The position numbers were made by a program, and so were the translations under genes. The notes under the pieces were generated by a model. That model was not told the origin of the DNA. It was given only the letters and a program-made list of their open reading frames with translations, and ran no database searches. From contig JAOAPX010000099.1 in NCBI GenBank assembly GCA_025463125.1, positions 1-64,000 on the forward strand: DNA of 64,000 nucleotides, in the 5' to 3' direction. Origin of the DNA: Acidobacteriota bacterium. GTDB taxonomy: Bacteria; Acidobacteriota; Blastocatellia; Pyrinomonadales; Pyrinomonadaceae. This document shows positions 8,304-17,252 of this stretch, one piece after another (the stretch's first letter is position 1; each line of letters begins with the position of its first letter).

Positions 8304-9392
8304 TTACCTGTTCAAAAAGAAAACGATAATGATCGTCAAAATTACATTTGCCAACGCGAGCGGCAGAAGAAACTTCCAGCCGAAATTCATCAACTGGTCG
8401 AAACGAAAGCGCGGCAGCGTTCCGCGAATCCAAATATACAAAAATAAGAACGCGCAAATTTTACCGATAAAAGCGACGTGGCTGACGAGCGCGTAGGGAA
8501 CCGAGCCGGGCTCAAGTAAATGTCCGAGCCCCGGAACGTACCAGCCGCCGAGGAACAATACCGTCACCATCACGGAAACCGTAAACATGTTGACGTATTC
8601 CGCCATAAAAAACAGCGCGAATTTGAGCGCCGAATATTCGGTATGGAAACCGGCGACGAGCTCCGTTTCAGCTTCCGGCAAGTCGAACGGAACGCGGTTC
8701 GTTTCGGCAAATGCCGAGATCAGAAACACGATGAAACCGATAAACTGCGGAATGATAAACCATTTGAACGGCGAATTTATCTGCGCGTTGATGATCCCGT
8801 TTAAATCGAGCGTTCCGGCGAGCATAACGACGCCGATAACCGACGCGCCCATCGCTAATTCGTAAGAAATCATCTGCGCCGACGAGCGAAGCCCGCCCAT
8901 CAAGCTGTATTTATTGTTTGAAGACCAACCGGCGAGCGCGATGCCGTAAACACCGACCGACGTGATTCCGAGCACGAACAAAACACCTACGTCGATCTGC
9001 GCGATCGTCATCGGAAGCTGGCGAATATTATCGCCCAAGCCGTAGGGCAGAAAGCTCCAGTCGATCGTCGTAATCACGGGACCGAACGGGTAAACCACGA
9101 TCGGCAGCAGCGCGCACGTCAAAGCGACGATCGGCGCGAGAAAATAAACGAATTTCGTTGATTTGTCGGGAACCAGGTCTTCTTTGAAGATAAATTTCAG
9201 AAGGTCGGCGAACGGCTGCAAAACGCCCCAGGGTCCGACGCGATTCGGTCCGATACGACCCTGAATCCAGCCCAAAACCTTGCGTTCAGCCAGAACGGTG
9301 TACGCGACAATCATCAAAACGCCCTGAAATGCGAGCAGAATTGCTATCGAGAAAACAATAAAAGGAAAAGCAGTTTTAATTACGGATTCCAT
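8304..9392 (-). CDS. nuoH: NADH-quinone oxidoreductase subunit H
   Basis: The membrane subunit at the quinone-binding junction, 362 residues from ATG 9392. A longer frame from TTG 9422 adds ten residues that do not look like the family. Conserved signatures include [19 protein letters not shown] near the N-terminus, the charged loop [20 protein letters not shown], and [16 protein letters not shown] near the C-terminus. About eight transmembrane helices. Upstream, the gap to nuoG holds a strong hairpin (9489-9526), so expression may depend on read-through or a second start site. Confidence 0.96.
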   Translation of the reverse strand: MESVIKTAFPFIVFSIAILLAFQGVLMIVAYTVLAERKVLGWIQGRIGPNRVGPWGVLQPFADLLKFIFKEDLVPDKSTKFVYFLAPIVALTCALLPIVVYPFGPVITTIDWSFLPYGLGDNIRQLPMTIAQIDVGVLFVLGITSVGVYGIALAGWSSNNKYSLMGGLRSSAQMISYELAMGASVIGVVMLAGTLDLNGIINAQINSPFKWFIIPQFIGFIVFLISAFAETNRVPFDLPEAETELVAGFHTEYSALKFALFFMAEYVNMFTVSVMVTVLFLGGWYVPGLGHLLEPGSVPYALVSHVAFIGKICAFLFLYIWIRGTLPRFRFDQLMNFGWKFLLPLALANVILTIIIVFFLNR

Positions 9393-9488
9393 AAATGTAA
9401 AAGCAGATTCGCTGCTGCACAAAGCGAAAACGCCGCAAAAATATTAATTTTGCAAACTTAAAAGTTTAATAAATTACGGCGGTAAAGC

Positions 9489-9526
9489 AAAATGTTTGGA
9501 CGGTTTTATTTCCGTCCAAACATTTT
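9489..9526 (-). terminator. 15-bp perfect hairpin between nuoG and nuoH
   Basis: Arms 9489-9503 and 9512-9526 are exact reverse complements with an 8-base loop, beginning 12 bases after the nuoG stop. On the minus strand the stem ends in TTTT and continues ...GCTTT. It would act as a partial terminator or mRNA stabiliser inside the operon. Confidence 0.65.
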
Positions 9527-9537
9527 TTCGAGAAATA

Positions 9538-11844
9538 TTATTTTAGAACCACTTTGCTCGCGACGGTTTCTTTATCGTCAATTCGATCTTTGACGTTGAC
9601 CGAAGCGGCTTCCGCCATTTCGACCAGTCGCGGCGTTCCGTCGAGATTAAACTGAACGAGCGGCGAAACCAGAAGATTTTCCGGCTTCGGATTGCCGGCT
9701 GCAAGCAAATGAAACTGATCGGTTTTTCCGGTCATCGTCGTTACGCGGTGCAGTTTATGCCCGACGCGCGGCGTTTCCGTGATTTTCTCGCTCGTTTCCG
9801 GCAATGCTTCGACTTTGCGGCGCAGCGCGGCGAATTCGTTTGATAAATCACGTTTGGCGACCGGAGAATATTTAGCCTGGACCGGTTTTGATTCGTCTTT
9901 GAGCAGCGGGTAACGAAGTCCTTCGTAAGCCGGAACGCTGTCGGCGATGGCTTTGAAAACCATCGTTGACGAAAAATTGTAACCGAAATCGGCGCCCAAT
10001 TCGCGGGCGATCATCGAAGCGATAACCCAATCGGGTTTTGATTGATGAATCGGTTCGATCGCTTTACGAACGCGCTGAACGAATCCGGCGTTGTTCGTAA
10101 ATGTGCCGTCAACTTCGGCGAAACTAGCCGCGGGCAAAACCACGTCGGCGTATTCGGTCGTCGCGGTTTCAAACAATTCCTGTACGACGACGAAATCTTT
10201 ATTCGCCAGGAGATCGGTTTTATCTTCGGGCAGGCTTCCGGCGATAAGCAGCGCTTTTGAAGTTCTCAAAACTTCTTCAAGCGGCTTTTTGCCCGCCATC
10301 ATATCGTTTGCGCCGACCGAGTTGTTGTAAAGCGGCAGCGGATGAAGCAGGGCGCGCCGTGTATCCGAAGCGAAACTGCCCGCGACGTTCGCTAAAACCG
10401 CCTGCGCTTCGGCAGACAAATCGCCGCCGAACATAATAATAAAATCGCCTTCGGTTTCGCCGATTGTTTTCAGCAAATCGTCGATCTCCGTTTGAGCCGC
10501 GCCAAGCTTTTTAGTGATTGTCGCGTCGGATTGATCGGCAAAAGCCAGTGCGAAAGCGTCGAGCGAGCCTTTATTAACGTGTATAAACTGGCTTGCCTGC
10601 GCCGCGAGGCGGATTGGCGTGTCGTGAACGACAATGAATTTCGCTCCGCCGTTGCGAACCGCCTGGCGAATTTGTTTGGCTGTAAATGTCTGTTCTTCTT
10701 CGGGCTCGCCGCCGATAAGGAGAATCGTTTTCGCGTGGCGAATTTCTTTATGCGTGCACAGCGGCGCGCTTAAATTGTCGAAAAACGGAGCCAGATCGTA
10801 AGCGTCGGAAACCGCGTAATTGTTCGAATTAACCGCTTCGGTCGCAAAACGCTTGAGCGTGAAAATCGATTCGTTCGTCAGACGCGAAGACGCGACAACG
10901 CCGACGTTGTTTCCGCTTTCTTTTAATTTACTGCCGACAAAATGAATCGCCTCGTCCCACGTCGAGGGGATAAGCTTTCCGCCTTTTTTATAACGAATTA
11001 AAGGGGTTTTAATGCGGTCTTTCGAATTGATGAAACCGTGAGCGAAACGAGCTTTTACGTCGAGAAACTCGCCGTTCAAGCCGTTGACGTAGCGATCACG
11101 CGCAACGATTCGATGAACTTCGCCGCCGCGCGAGCCGATGCTCAATTGCATCCCGTCCGACGAATAAACGTCGGTCGTGCGCGTTTGATCCATTTCCCAG
11201 GGGCGCGTTTCGTGGCGATAAACGCCGTCGAGAAGCGTTCCGGTCGGGCAAACTTCGATACAGTTTCCGCACTGCGAGCAGCCGAGCCATCCGCCGTAAG
11301 TTCCGATCACCGTGTTAACCCCGCGATTTCCGGCTTCGATGGCTTCTTCGCCCATCCATTCGTCGCAAACTCTCGTGCAGCGTTTGCATAAAATGCAGCG
11401 CTGCGGATCGTTGGCGACAATCGGCGAAAGAAATTTTTCCGGCTGAGCGTTTTTGCGCTCGACGAAACGCTCTTCCAAATCGCCCCAGTCCATCACCATT
11501 TCCTGCAATTCGCATTCGCCGCCGCGGTCGCAAACCGGGCAATCAAGCGGGTGATTGGCGAGCAGAAACTCACTCATCGCACGCTGCGCTTTTTCGATTT
11601 CTTCGCTTTGCGTGGTGACGATCATTCCGTCGGTGCAGGTGATTGTGCAGGAAGTTTGCAGCTTCGGCATCTTTTCGATGCGAACCAGGCACATACGGCA
11701 TGAAGCCTGCAATGCCAGGTCTCCGTAATAACAAAAAGACGGGATTCCGAAGCCTTTTTCGCGGCAAACTTCAATCAGCTTCGCCCCTTTTTCGACTTCA
11801 AATTCCTGCTCGTTAATTGTAACTTTAATAAGTTCTGTTGACAT
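9538..11844 (-). CDS. nuoG: NADH-quinone oxidoreductase subunit G
   Basis: The large Fe-S subunit of the complex I NADH-dehydrogenase arm, 768 residues from ATG 11844 (the longer frame uses TTG 11850). Visible clusters: a [2Fe-2S] ferredoxin domain (C38, C49, C52, C66), the HisCys3 cluster (H98, C102, C105, C111), and two [4Fe-4S] sets (C150, C153, C156, C160 and C189, C192, C195, C199). A molybdopterin-oxidoreductase-like domain follows from about residue 230. It is preceded by the small bTHX gene rather than directly by nuoF. The full cluster set suggests a functional electron chain up to the missing NuoI. Confidence 0.96.
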   Translation of the reverse strand: MSTELIKVTINEQEFEVEKGAKLIEVCREKGFGIPSFCYYGDLALQASCRMCLVRIEKMPKLQTSCTITCTDGMIVTTQSEEIEKAQRAMSEFLLANHPLDCPVCDRGGECELQEMVMDWGDLEERFVERKNAQPEKFLSPIVANDPQRCILCKRCTRVCDEWMGEEAIEAGNRGVNTVIGTYGGWLGCSQCGNCIEVCPTGTLLDGVYRHETRPWEMDQTRTTDVYSSDGMQLSIGSRGGEVHRIVARDRYVNGLNGEFLDVKARFAHGFINSKDRIKTPLIRYKKGGKLIPSTWDEAIHFVGSKLKESGNNVGVVASSRLTNESIFTLKRFATEAVNSNNYAVSDAYDLAPFFDNLSAPLCTHKEIRHAKTILLIGGEPEEEQTFTAKQIRQAVRNGGAKFIVVHDTPIRLAAQASQFIHVNKGSLDAFALAFADQSDATITKKLGAAQTEIDDLLKTIGETEGDFIIMFGGDLSAEAQAVLANVAGSFASDTRRALLHPLPLYNNSVGANDMMAGKKPLEEVLRTSKALLIAGSLPEDKTDLLANKDFVVVQELFETATTEYADVVLPAASFAEVDGTFTNNAGFVQRVRKAIEPIHQSKPDWVIASMIARELGADFGYNFSSTMVFKAIADSVPAYEGLRYPLLKDESKPVQAKYSPVAKRDLSNEFAALRRKVEALPETSEKITETPRVGHKLHRVTTMTGKTDQFHLLAAGNPKPENLLVSPLVQFNLDGTPRLVEMAEAASVNVKDRIDDKETVASKVVLK

Positions 11845-11869
11845 TTTCAACTATATGTAAATCCGTAAA

Positions 11870-11995
11870 CTATTCTTTTGACTTGTTGTTGTTGGCTTTC
11901 GCATTAGCAACTTTCTTTTTGTTTTTAGGACGAGTCTTACCATAACTGCCCGCAAAAATTTTTCCTCGTCGTGTTCTTTTATCGCCTCTACCCAT
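11870..11995 (-). CDS. thx: 30S ribosomal protein bTHX, 41 aa, inside the nuo operon
   Basis: A short gene starting at ATG 11995 and stopping with TAG at 11870-11872, preceded by a textbook GAGGAG Shine-Dalgarno 9 bases upstream. The peptide begins MGRGDKRTRRGKIFAGSYGK and continues with a Lys/Arg/Asn-rich tail. The MG(K/R)GDK(R/K)TRRGKI...GxYGKxRP pattern is diagnostic of the THX family (bTHX), a small basic protein at the top of the 30S head in Thermus and in various other bacteria. It lies 27 bases after nuoF and 25 bases before nuoG, same strand, so it should be co-transcribed with complex I. Confidence 0.9.
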   Translation of the reverse strand: MGRGDKRTRRGKIFAGSYGKTRPKNKKKVANAKANNNKSKE

Positions 11996-12021
11996 AAGTA
12001 TTATCTCCTCAAAATTAAAAT

Positions 12022-13332
12022 TTAAACGTTGGCTGTATAACCATTATCGTTCGTTTTGTTCAAAAGCCATTTTTTGAAATCCTCGGGAAAGCGTTTAACC
12101 GCGCTTTGGATCGGCCACGCTGCCGCATCGCCAAGCGGGCAAAACGACTTTCCTTCAATATTGTCGCAAATATCTAGCAGCAACTGCGCGTCTTCGGGAC
12201 GCCCTTCGCCAATTGAAATGCGATTGAAAATCTTCACCAGCCAATCGGTTCCTTCACGGCACGGCGTACACCAGCCGCAAGATTCGTGTTTGTAGAATTC
12301 GGTTAAATTTTTTGTGGATTCCACCACATCGACCGTTTCGTCCATCACGATAAATCCGCCTGAGCCGACCATCGAACCGGCTTCGACTAAACCTTCATAA
12401 TCAAGCGTAACATTTTTGCCGATAATTTGTTCGGCGTTCATGATATAAACCGACGAACCGCCTGGAATAACCGCCTTTAATTTTTTATCCGGTCTCCGCA
12501 TTCCGCCGCAGTCCTCCATGATAAACTTTTCCATATCGGCGTAACCCATCGGAAGTTCGTAAACGCCGGGTTTTTTGACGTGACCGGAAACCGACCAGAG
12601 CTTTGTGCCGCCCGATTTTTCCGTTCCGAGTTTTTTCCATGCTTCGCCGCCCATTTCGATGATTTGCGGAACGCTTGTCAAAGTTTCGACGTTGTTAACG
12701 ACCGTCGGGCTTGCGTATAAACCTTCAATTGCCGGAAAAGGCGGTTTCATGCGCGGATGTCCGCGATAACCCTCGAGGCTCGACAAAAGCGCGGTTTCTT
12801 CGCCGCAAATGTAAGCTCCGGCGCCTGTGTGCGTGTAAACTTCGCACGAAAAATCAGAACCTAAAATGTTTTTGCCGACGAGATTTGCCGCGCGGGCTTC
12901 TTCGATGGCTTTGTCCATTATATCGATCAAATAGCGGTATTCGCCGCGATAATAGATGTAGCAAGCCTGCGAGCCAAGAGCGAAAGCCGCGATCAGCATT
13001 CCTTCAATCAGTGAATGCGGATCGAGTTCGAGCAGATAACGGTCTTTGAAAGTTCCGGGTTCCGATTCGTCGGCGTTACAGACAATATATTTCTGTTTCG
13101 GCGATTGGCGCGGAACGAAACTCCATTTCATTCCGGTCGGAAAACCCGCGCCGCCGCGACCGCGCAGCGCAGACGCTTTGACTTCATTAATAATATCGTC
13201 CTGCGTCATGTTCATCGCTTTTTTCAGCGATTCGTATCCGCCGGTTTCCTGATAAACCTTGAGCGTGTGCGAGTCTTTCATGCCGACGCGCTTAAGCTGT
13301 AAAGGTTCACATCCGATTGCTTTGATTTCCAT
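12022..13332 (-). CDS. nuoF: NADH-quinone oxidoreductase subunit F
   Basis: The NADH- and FMN-binding subunit, 436 residues. The glycine-rich nucleotide-binding segment [17 protein letters not shown] is at 57-72, followed by the FMN-contact [13 protein letters not shown]. The C-terminal [4Fe-4S] ligands are C352, C355, C358 ([11 protein letters not shown]) and C398. Standard length. It follows nuoE by about 30 bases and precedes the bTHX gene. Confidence 0.97.
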   Translation of the reverse strand: MEIKAIGCEPLQLKRVGMKDSHTLKVYQETGGYESLKKAMNMTQDDIINEVKASALRGRGGAGFPTGMKWSFVPRQSPKQKYIVCNADESEPGTFKDRYLLELDPHSLIEGMLIAAFALGSQACYIYYRGEYRYLIDIMDKAIEEARAANLVGKNILGSDFSCEVYTHTGAGAYICGEETALLSSLEGYRGHPRMKPPFPAIEGLYASPTVVNNVETLTSVPQIIEMGGEAWKKLGTEKSGGTKLWSVSGHVKKPGVYELPMGYADMEKFIMEDCGGMRRPDKKLKAVIPGGSSVYIMNAEQIIGKNVTLDYEGLVEAGSMVGSGGFIVMDETVDVVESTKNLTEFYKHESCGWCTPCREGTDWLVKIFNRISIGEGRPEDAQLLLDICDNIEGKSFCPLGDAAAWPIQSAVKRFPEDFKKWLLNKTNDNGYTANV

Positions 13333-13361
13333 ACTTAGAAACTTAGAAAACTTTTAATAAA

Positions 13362-13892
13362 TTACTTTAACGAATCTAAAATTTTATCTACTTTTTCGAC
13401 GGTCAAATCTTCGTAATAATCGAATCCGTTTTGCATCATCGGCGCTGTTCCGCAGCTTCCAAGGCATTCAACTAACGAAACCGTAAATTTTCCGTCGGCG
13501 GTCGTTTCGCCCGGATGTATGCCCAATCTGTTGCAAACGTGCTCGGTAATTTCCGGTTCGCCCATGATTTTGCACGAAAGCGTTTTGCAAATCTGCAAAT
13601 GATGCCGACCGACCGGGCGCAAATTGAACATCGAATAAAACGTCGCCGTTTCCCAAACGTCCGTTACTTCAAGGTCAAGAAAATCCGCTAAAAAATTCAC
13701 GCCCGGATTGTCTATATAACCGCGCTCGCGCTGAATGACGAAAAGCAGCGGAATCAGCGCTGAACGCTTTCTTTCCTCCGGATATTTCGTTAAATGCGAA
13801 CGCATTTCTTCGATAACTTCCGGCGAAAACGTCGCCGTTTCTTCGGTAAAAACAACCTGGTTTGTAAAATCAGTTGGAACTGCTGTTGCCAT
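13362..13892 (-). CDS. nuoE: NADH-quinone oxidoreductase subunit E
   Basis: A thioredoxin-like [2Fe-2S] subunit with cluster ligands C102, C107, C143 and C147 (CKTLSC and CLGSC). I chose ATG 13892, giving 176 residues beginning MATAVPTDF. A longer frame from 13955 only adds a Phe-rich translation of the adjacent A/T-rich repeat, which is not plausible protein. It forms the NADH-dehydrogenase module together with F and G. Confidence 0.95.
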   Translation of the reverse strand: MATAVPTDFTNQVVFTEETATFSPEVIEEMRSHLTKYPEERKRSALIPLLFVIQRERGYIDNPGVNFLADFLDLEVTDVWETATFYSMFNLRPVGRHHLQICKTLSCKIMGEPEITEHVCNRLGIHPGETTADGKFTVSLVECLGSCGTAPMMQNGFDYYEDLTVEKVDKILDSLK

Positions 13893-13898
13893 ATATAA

Positions 13899-13961
13899 AA
13901 ATGGAAAATGAAAAATAAAAAGTGGAAAGTGGAAAATCAAAAACAAACTTTCCATTTTCCG
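13899..13961. repeat. 7-base phased A-rich array upstream of nuoE
   Basis: From 13899 seven successive 7-base units can be read, including AAATGGA, AAATGAA and two copies of AAGTGGA. They are followed by a partly complementary CTTTCCATTTTCC at 13948-13960, so the element can fold. It occupies almost the whole gap between nuoD and nuoE. Confidence 0.65.
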
Positions 13962-13976
13962 TTCGATACCTTTCGC

Positions 13977-15197
13977 TTATCTATCGATTTCTCCCAAAAC
14001 AATATCAAGCGAGCCGATAATTGCCACGACGTCGGCGATCATTTCGCCTTCGCTCATCACGGGTAAAGCCTGCAAATTAATAAAGCTCGGTCCGCGAACG
14101 TGAACGCGGCTCGGTTTCGGCGTCCCGTCGGATTTCATATAAACGCCGAGCTCGCCTTTCGAGCCTTCGATGGCGTGATAAACTTCGCCTTCGGGAATCG
14201 AAAAGCCTTCGGCGACGATCAAAAAGTGATGAATCAGCGAATCCATGTGTTTTCGCATATCGTCGCGATCGGGCAGAACGACTTTCGGCGCGTCGGCTTT
14301 GATCGGTCCGGGCTTTAAGCGGGCAAGCGCCTGACGAATGATTTTATGTGACTCGTAAAGTTCGCGCATACGAACGCGATAACGCGCCCAGACGTCGCCG
14401 TCCGTTTCGACCGGAACGTCAAAATCATAAGTTTCGTAACCCGAATACGGATTGTCGCGGCGCAAATCCAGATCGACGTTGCTTGCGCGCAGGCACGGAC
14501 CGGTCAATCCCCAGTCAATCGCTTCTTCCCTGGAAATAACTCCGACGCCCTGCGTGCGGCTTTGCCAGATCGTGTTTCCGGTAGCAAGCGTTTCGAATGT
14601 GTCCAGGGCTTCCGGGAAACCTTCGATAAACTGTTGACACCGACGTTCAAAGCCTGCGGGCAAATCCATCATCAAGCCGCCGATGCGAAAATAGCTCGGC
14701 GTCATTCGTCCGCCCGAAGCGGCTTCAATCAAATTTAGAATTTTTTCGCGCTGACGGAAACAGAAAAAGAAAACGCTCATCGCGCCAAGGTCGAGCGCGC
14801 TCGTTCCGAGCCAAACCATATGCGATGCGATTCTCTGCAATTCGCAAAAAAGCACGCGGATGGTTTGCGCCCGTTCCGGAATTTCCAGATCAAGCAATTT
14901 CTCAGCCGCCATTACATAAGCCAGATTGTTTCCGAGCGGATTAAGATAATCCATCCGGTCTGTGATGACGATGCCTTGCTGATATTTTTTGTATTCAAAA
15001 AGCTTTTCCATTCCCGTGTGCAAATAGCCGATATCGGGAATGGCTTTGACGACGAGTTCGCCGTCGAGTTTTAGCTCAAGACGCAAAACGCCGTGCGTCG
15101 AAGGATGCTGCGGACCCATCGAAAGCGTCATTTGCGACTCGAGCGACTGATCGAGATCGTCGAATTGACCGGGAATATTTTCTACTGCAACGCTCAT
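13977..15197 (-). CDS. nuoD: NADH-quinone oxidoreductase subunit D
   Basis: The 49-kDa-type subunit forming the quinone site with NuoB, 406 residues. The N-terminal signature MGPQHPSTHGVLRLELKLDG carries the His residues that line the quinone cavity; the conserved GYLHTGMEKLFE, LDLGAMSVFFF and C-terminal SLDIVLGEIDR are all present. It is a separate gene from nuoC, not a CD fusion as in E. coli. Confidence 0.97.
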   Translation of the reverse strand: MSVAVENIPGQFDDLDQSLESQMTLSMGPQHPSTHGVLRLELKLDGELVVKAIPDIGYLHTGMEKLFEYKKYQQGIVITDRMDYLNPLGNNLAYVMAAEKLLDLEIPERAQTIRVLFCELQRIASHMVWLGTSALDLGAMSVFFFCFRQREKILNLIEAASGGRMTPSYFRIGGLMMDLPAGFERRCQQFIEGFPEALDTFETLATGNTIWQSRTQGVGVISREEAIDWGLTGPCLRASNVDLDLRRDNPYSGYETYDFDVPVETDGDVWARYRVRMRELYESHKIIRQALARLKPGPIKADAPKVVLPDRDDMRKHMDSLIHHFLIVAEGFSIPEGEVYHAIEGSKGELGVYMKSDGTPKPSRVHVRGPSFINLQALPVMSEGEMIADVVAIIGSLDIVLGEIDR

Positions 15198-15202
15198 ATT
15201 TA

Positions 15203-15242
15203 ATATTGGTAAATGATAAACGGTGAATGACGAATGAAAGAA
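15203..15242. repeat. 7-base phased segment between nuoC and nuoD
   Basis: Units such as ATGATAA, ATGACGA and ATGAAAG follow each other in a 7-base register from about 15211. The segment lies in the 82-base gap between nuoC and nuoD and encodes nothing recognisable. Confidence 0.5.
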
Positions 15243-15279
15243 AATTTATCAATCATCCCATCACGATTGCTTCAGACGT

Positions 15280-15765
15280 TTATGACAAACTGTACGGCTC
15301 GTATCCGCGTAACGGGAAATCCTTTCTTAATGCGTGCCCGTCAAAATCCGACGGCAATAGAATTCGGCGCAAATCCGGATGTCCATCGAAAATTACTCCG
15401 AACATATCGTAAGTTTCGCGCTCGTGCCAATCGGCGGTTTTCCAAACTCCGGTTACCGTTTCGACATTCGGTTCGTCTTCGCTCAAAAGCACCTTTAGGC
15501 GCAAGCGATTAAAATGTTTGGTCGAAAATAAATGATAATTGATTTCAAAACGCGGATCTTCTTCCGGTCCGCGATCAGCGCCGCACAAATCGGCAAGCAT
15601 ATCAAAACCGTGTTCGAGTTTCAAAACGCGGCAGACTTCTGTGATCGAACCGCGCGGAACTATAATGGTAACTTCACCGCGCGCATCCTTGAAATCGCTT
15701 ACCCAATCGGCATTCGCCGCTTTTAATTTTTCTACGTAACCGAGCAAAACTGTTGTATCAGCCAT
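15280..15765 (-). CDS. nuoC: NADH-quinone oxidoreductase subunit C
   Basis: The 30-kDa-type hydrophilic subunit, 161 residues. The family signature near the C-terminus is clear: WHERETYDMFGVIFDGHPDL followed by RRILLPSDFDGHALRKDFPL. It packs against NuoD in the peripheral arm. Shorter than many homologues but complete at both ends. Confidence 0.96.
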   Translation of the reverse strand: MADTTVLLGYVEKLKAANADWVSDFKDARGEVTIIVPRGSITEVCRVLKLEHGFDMLADLCGADRGPEEDPRFEINYHLFSTKHFNRLRLKVLLSEDEPNVETVTGVWKTADWHERETYDMFGVIFDGHPDLRRILLPSDFDGHALRKDFPLRGYEPYSLS

Positions 15766-15815
15766 AATTTAACGAAAAAGTGGCGAAGTCATCAAAACTG
15801 CACCACTTAAGATAT

Positions 15816-16463
15816 TTACGATGATTTGCGTCTTTCGTGACGTGACGGAATCGTATAAGGTCGCGAAATTTGATTTTGAGCCACAAGCTCTTTAGTTTCC
15901 TGTTCGAGCGATGTCCCTTCGCTGACAGGTAATGTGCCGGGAACAATCGAATGACGCGATTCTTCTTCAAATGTATCGCGGCGGTCTTTGACCGATTCGC
16001 TCATGATTTTTTCCTGCAGCATCATGATGGCGTGAACCAGCATTTCCGGTCGCGGCGGGCAGCCCGGAACGTACACGTCAACCGGAACGATTTTATCGAC
16101 GCCCTGAACGATCGCATAATTGTCGAAAACGCCGCCCGACGTTGCGCATGCGCCCATCGAAATAACCCATTTAGGTTCCGGCATCTGATCGTAAATGCGT
16201 CGTAAGACCGGAGCCATTTTTCTCGAAACGCGTCCGGAAACAATCATTACATCAGCCTGTCTAGGGCTGGCGCGAAACGTTTCAGCGCCGAAACGAGAAA
16301 GATCATGACGCGAACTTACTGTATTCATCATTTCAATCGCGCAGCAGGCAAGACCGAACGTAGCCGGCCACAATGATGATTTTCTTGCCCAGTTAACGAC
16401 CGCGTCGAGCTTAACGGTGATAACGTCGGGTAATGATTCAAAAAGTGTATTCTCTAATCCCAT
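15816..16463 (-). CDS. nuoB: NADH-quinone oxidoreductase subunit B
   Basis: A 215-residue subunit holding the terminal [4Fe-4S] cluster N2, which reduces quinone. Ligands C40 and C41 (the unusual adjacent pair in [10 protein letters not shown]), C106 and C135 (PGCPPRPE) are present. The C-terminal 55 residues are a polar extension beyond the conserved domain. It sits 16 bases after nuoA. Confidence 0.97.
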   Translation of the reverse strand: MGLENTLFESLPDVITVKLDAVVNWARKSSLWPATFGLACCAIEMMNTVSSRHDLSRFGAETFRASPRQADVMIVSGRVSRKMAPVLRRIYDQMPEPKWVISMGACATSGGVFDNYAIVQGVDKIVPVDVYVPGCPPRPEMLVHAIMMLQEKIMSESVKDRRDTFEEESRHSIVPGTLPVSEGTSLEQETKELVAQNQISRPYTIPSRHERRKSS

Positions 16464-16479
16464 TTTTCAACTCCAAATT

Positions 16480-16968
16480 CTAAGCAACACGCTGCGTTTC
16501 TCTGATGCGTCGGTTTTTTTCTTTCACCATTTCTTTGGCTTCGGCGCGGGCTTCGGCGCGAGCCTGTAATCCCCATTCAAATGTGCCTTTTCTCCAAACG
16601 TAGATATAACCGACTACGAGCGTGCTGATAAAGATCATTATTTCCACAAAAGCTATCGTGCCGAAGGCGATTGTGCTTATTTTTTCCTGCGCAAGTAATT
16701 CCTTAAAAGCCACGGCGAAAGGAATCATAAACAATACTTCTATATCGAAAAGCAGAAAAATTACGGCAACCGTGTAAAATTTTATCGAAAATCTATCGCG
16801 TGCCGAACCGACCGGATCTTTTCCCGATTCATACGGCATCAACTTGGTTGCTGTGCGTTTCCGCGGTCCGATTAATTGCGTTACCAAAATTTGGCTCGCC
16901 GCAAATCCGATTGCTACCAGAAACATCACGCCTATCGGCGCATAATCCAATAAACTAAATTCAGACAT
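16480..16968 (-). CDS. nuoA: NADH-quinone oxidoreductase subunit A
   Basis: A membrane subunit, first gene of the operon. Three helices and the conserved PYESGKDPVGSARDRFSIKFY loop region can be seen. At 162 residues it is longer than usual, with a charged C-terminal coil rich in Arg, Glu and Ala (about residues 128-162). A GAGG lies 14 bases before ATG 16968. A strong promoter candidate is found about 100 bases upstream. Confidence 0.95.
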   Translation of the reverse strand: MSEFSLLDYAPIGVMFLVAIGFAASQILVTQLIGPRKRTATKLMPYESGKDPVGSARDRFSIKFYTVAVIFLLFDIEVLFMIPFAVAFKELLAQEKISTIAFGTIAFVEIMIFISTLVVGYIYVWRKGTFEWGLQARAEARAEAKEMVKEKNRRIRETQRVA

Positions 16969-17064
16969 TGTTTGATAAAATTTCCTCTGTTGGAGTTGTC
17001 CAAAACTACGAAATCCCGCGTTTAGAGCTTCCGTCTAAAGATTGAGAATTTTGGCACAAACTCA

Positions 17065-17093
17065 ATCGTAAGTTAACCTACATTGAGAGTCAA
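17065..17093 (-). promoter_or_regulatory. Sigma-70-like promoter of the nuo operon with an overlapping dyad
   Basis: On the minus strand TTGACT (17088-17093) and TACGAT (17065-17070) are separated by exactly 17 bases. A dyad covers 17061-17087: outer arms CTCAAT/ATTGAG, inner GTA/TAC, and a central GTTAAC, symmetric apart from a single-base bulge. The dyad fills the spacer and overlaps the -10, a classic repressor or activator position. Transcription would start near 17057, leaving a 5' leader of about 90 bases. Confidence 0.65.
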
Positions 17094-17252
17094 GAGGCTA
17101 GAGTAGAGAGTTCGATTGCGGATTAAAACTTTCCGGCGCGCAATCTTCCGTTTTATTTATTGACCGTTATTCTTTGCCTGTGCTAACTTCATACATGGCG
17201 GATCGTGCCTTGAAAATCTACTGTTTTTCTCGCCCTTTGATTAAAGAACTTT

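Noticed and set aside
13893-13955. A 21-residue N-terminal extension of NuoE (Phe/Leu/His-rich)
   Set aside because: It is the translation of the A/T-rich 7-base repeat; the family N-terminus fits the later ATG at 13892.
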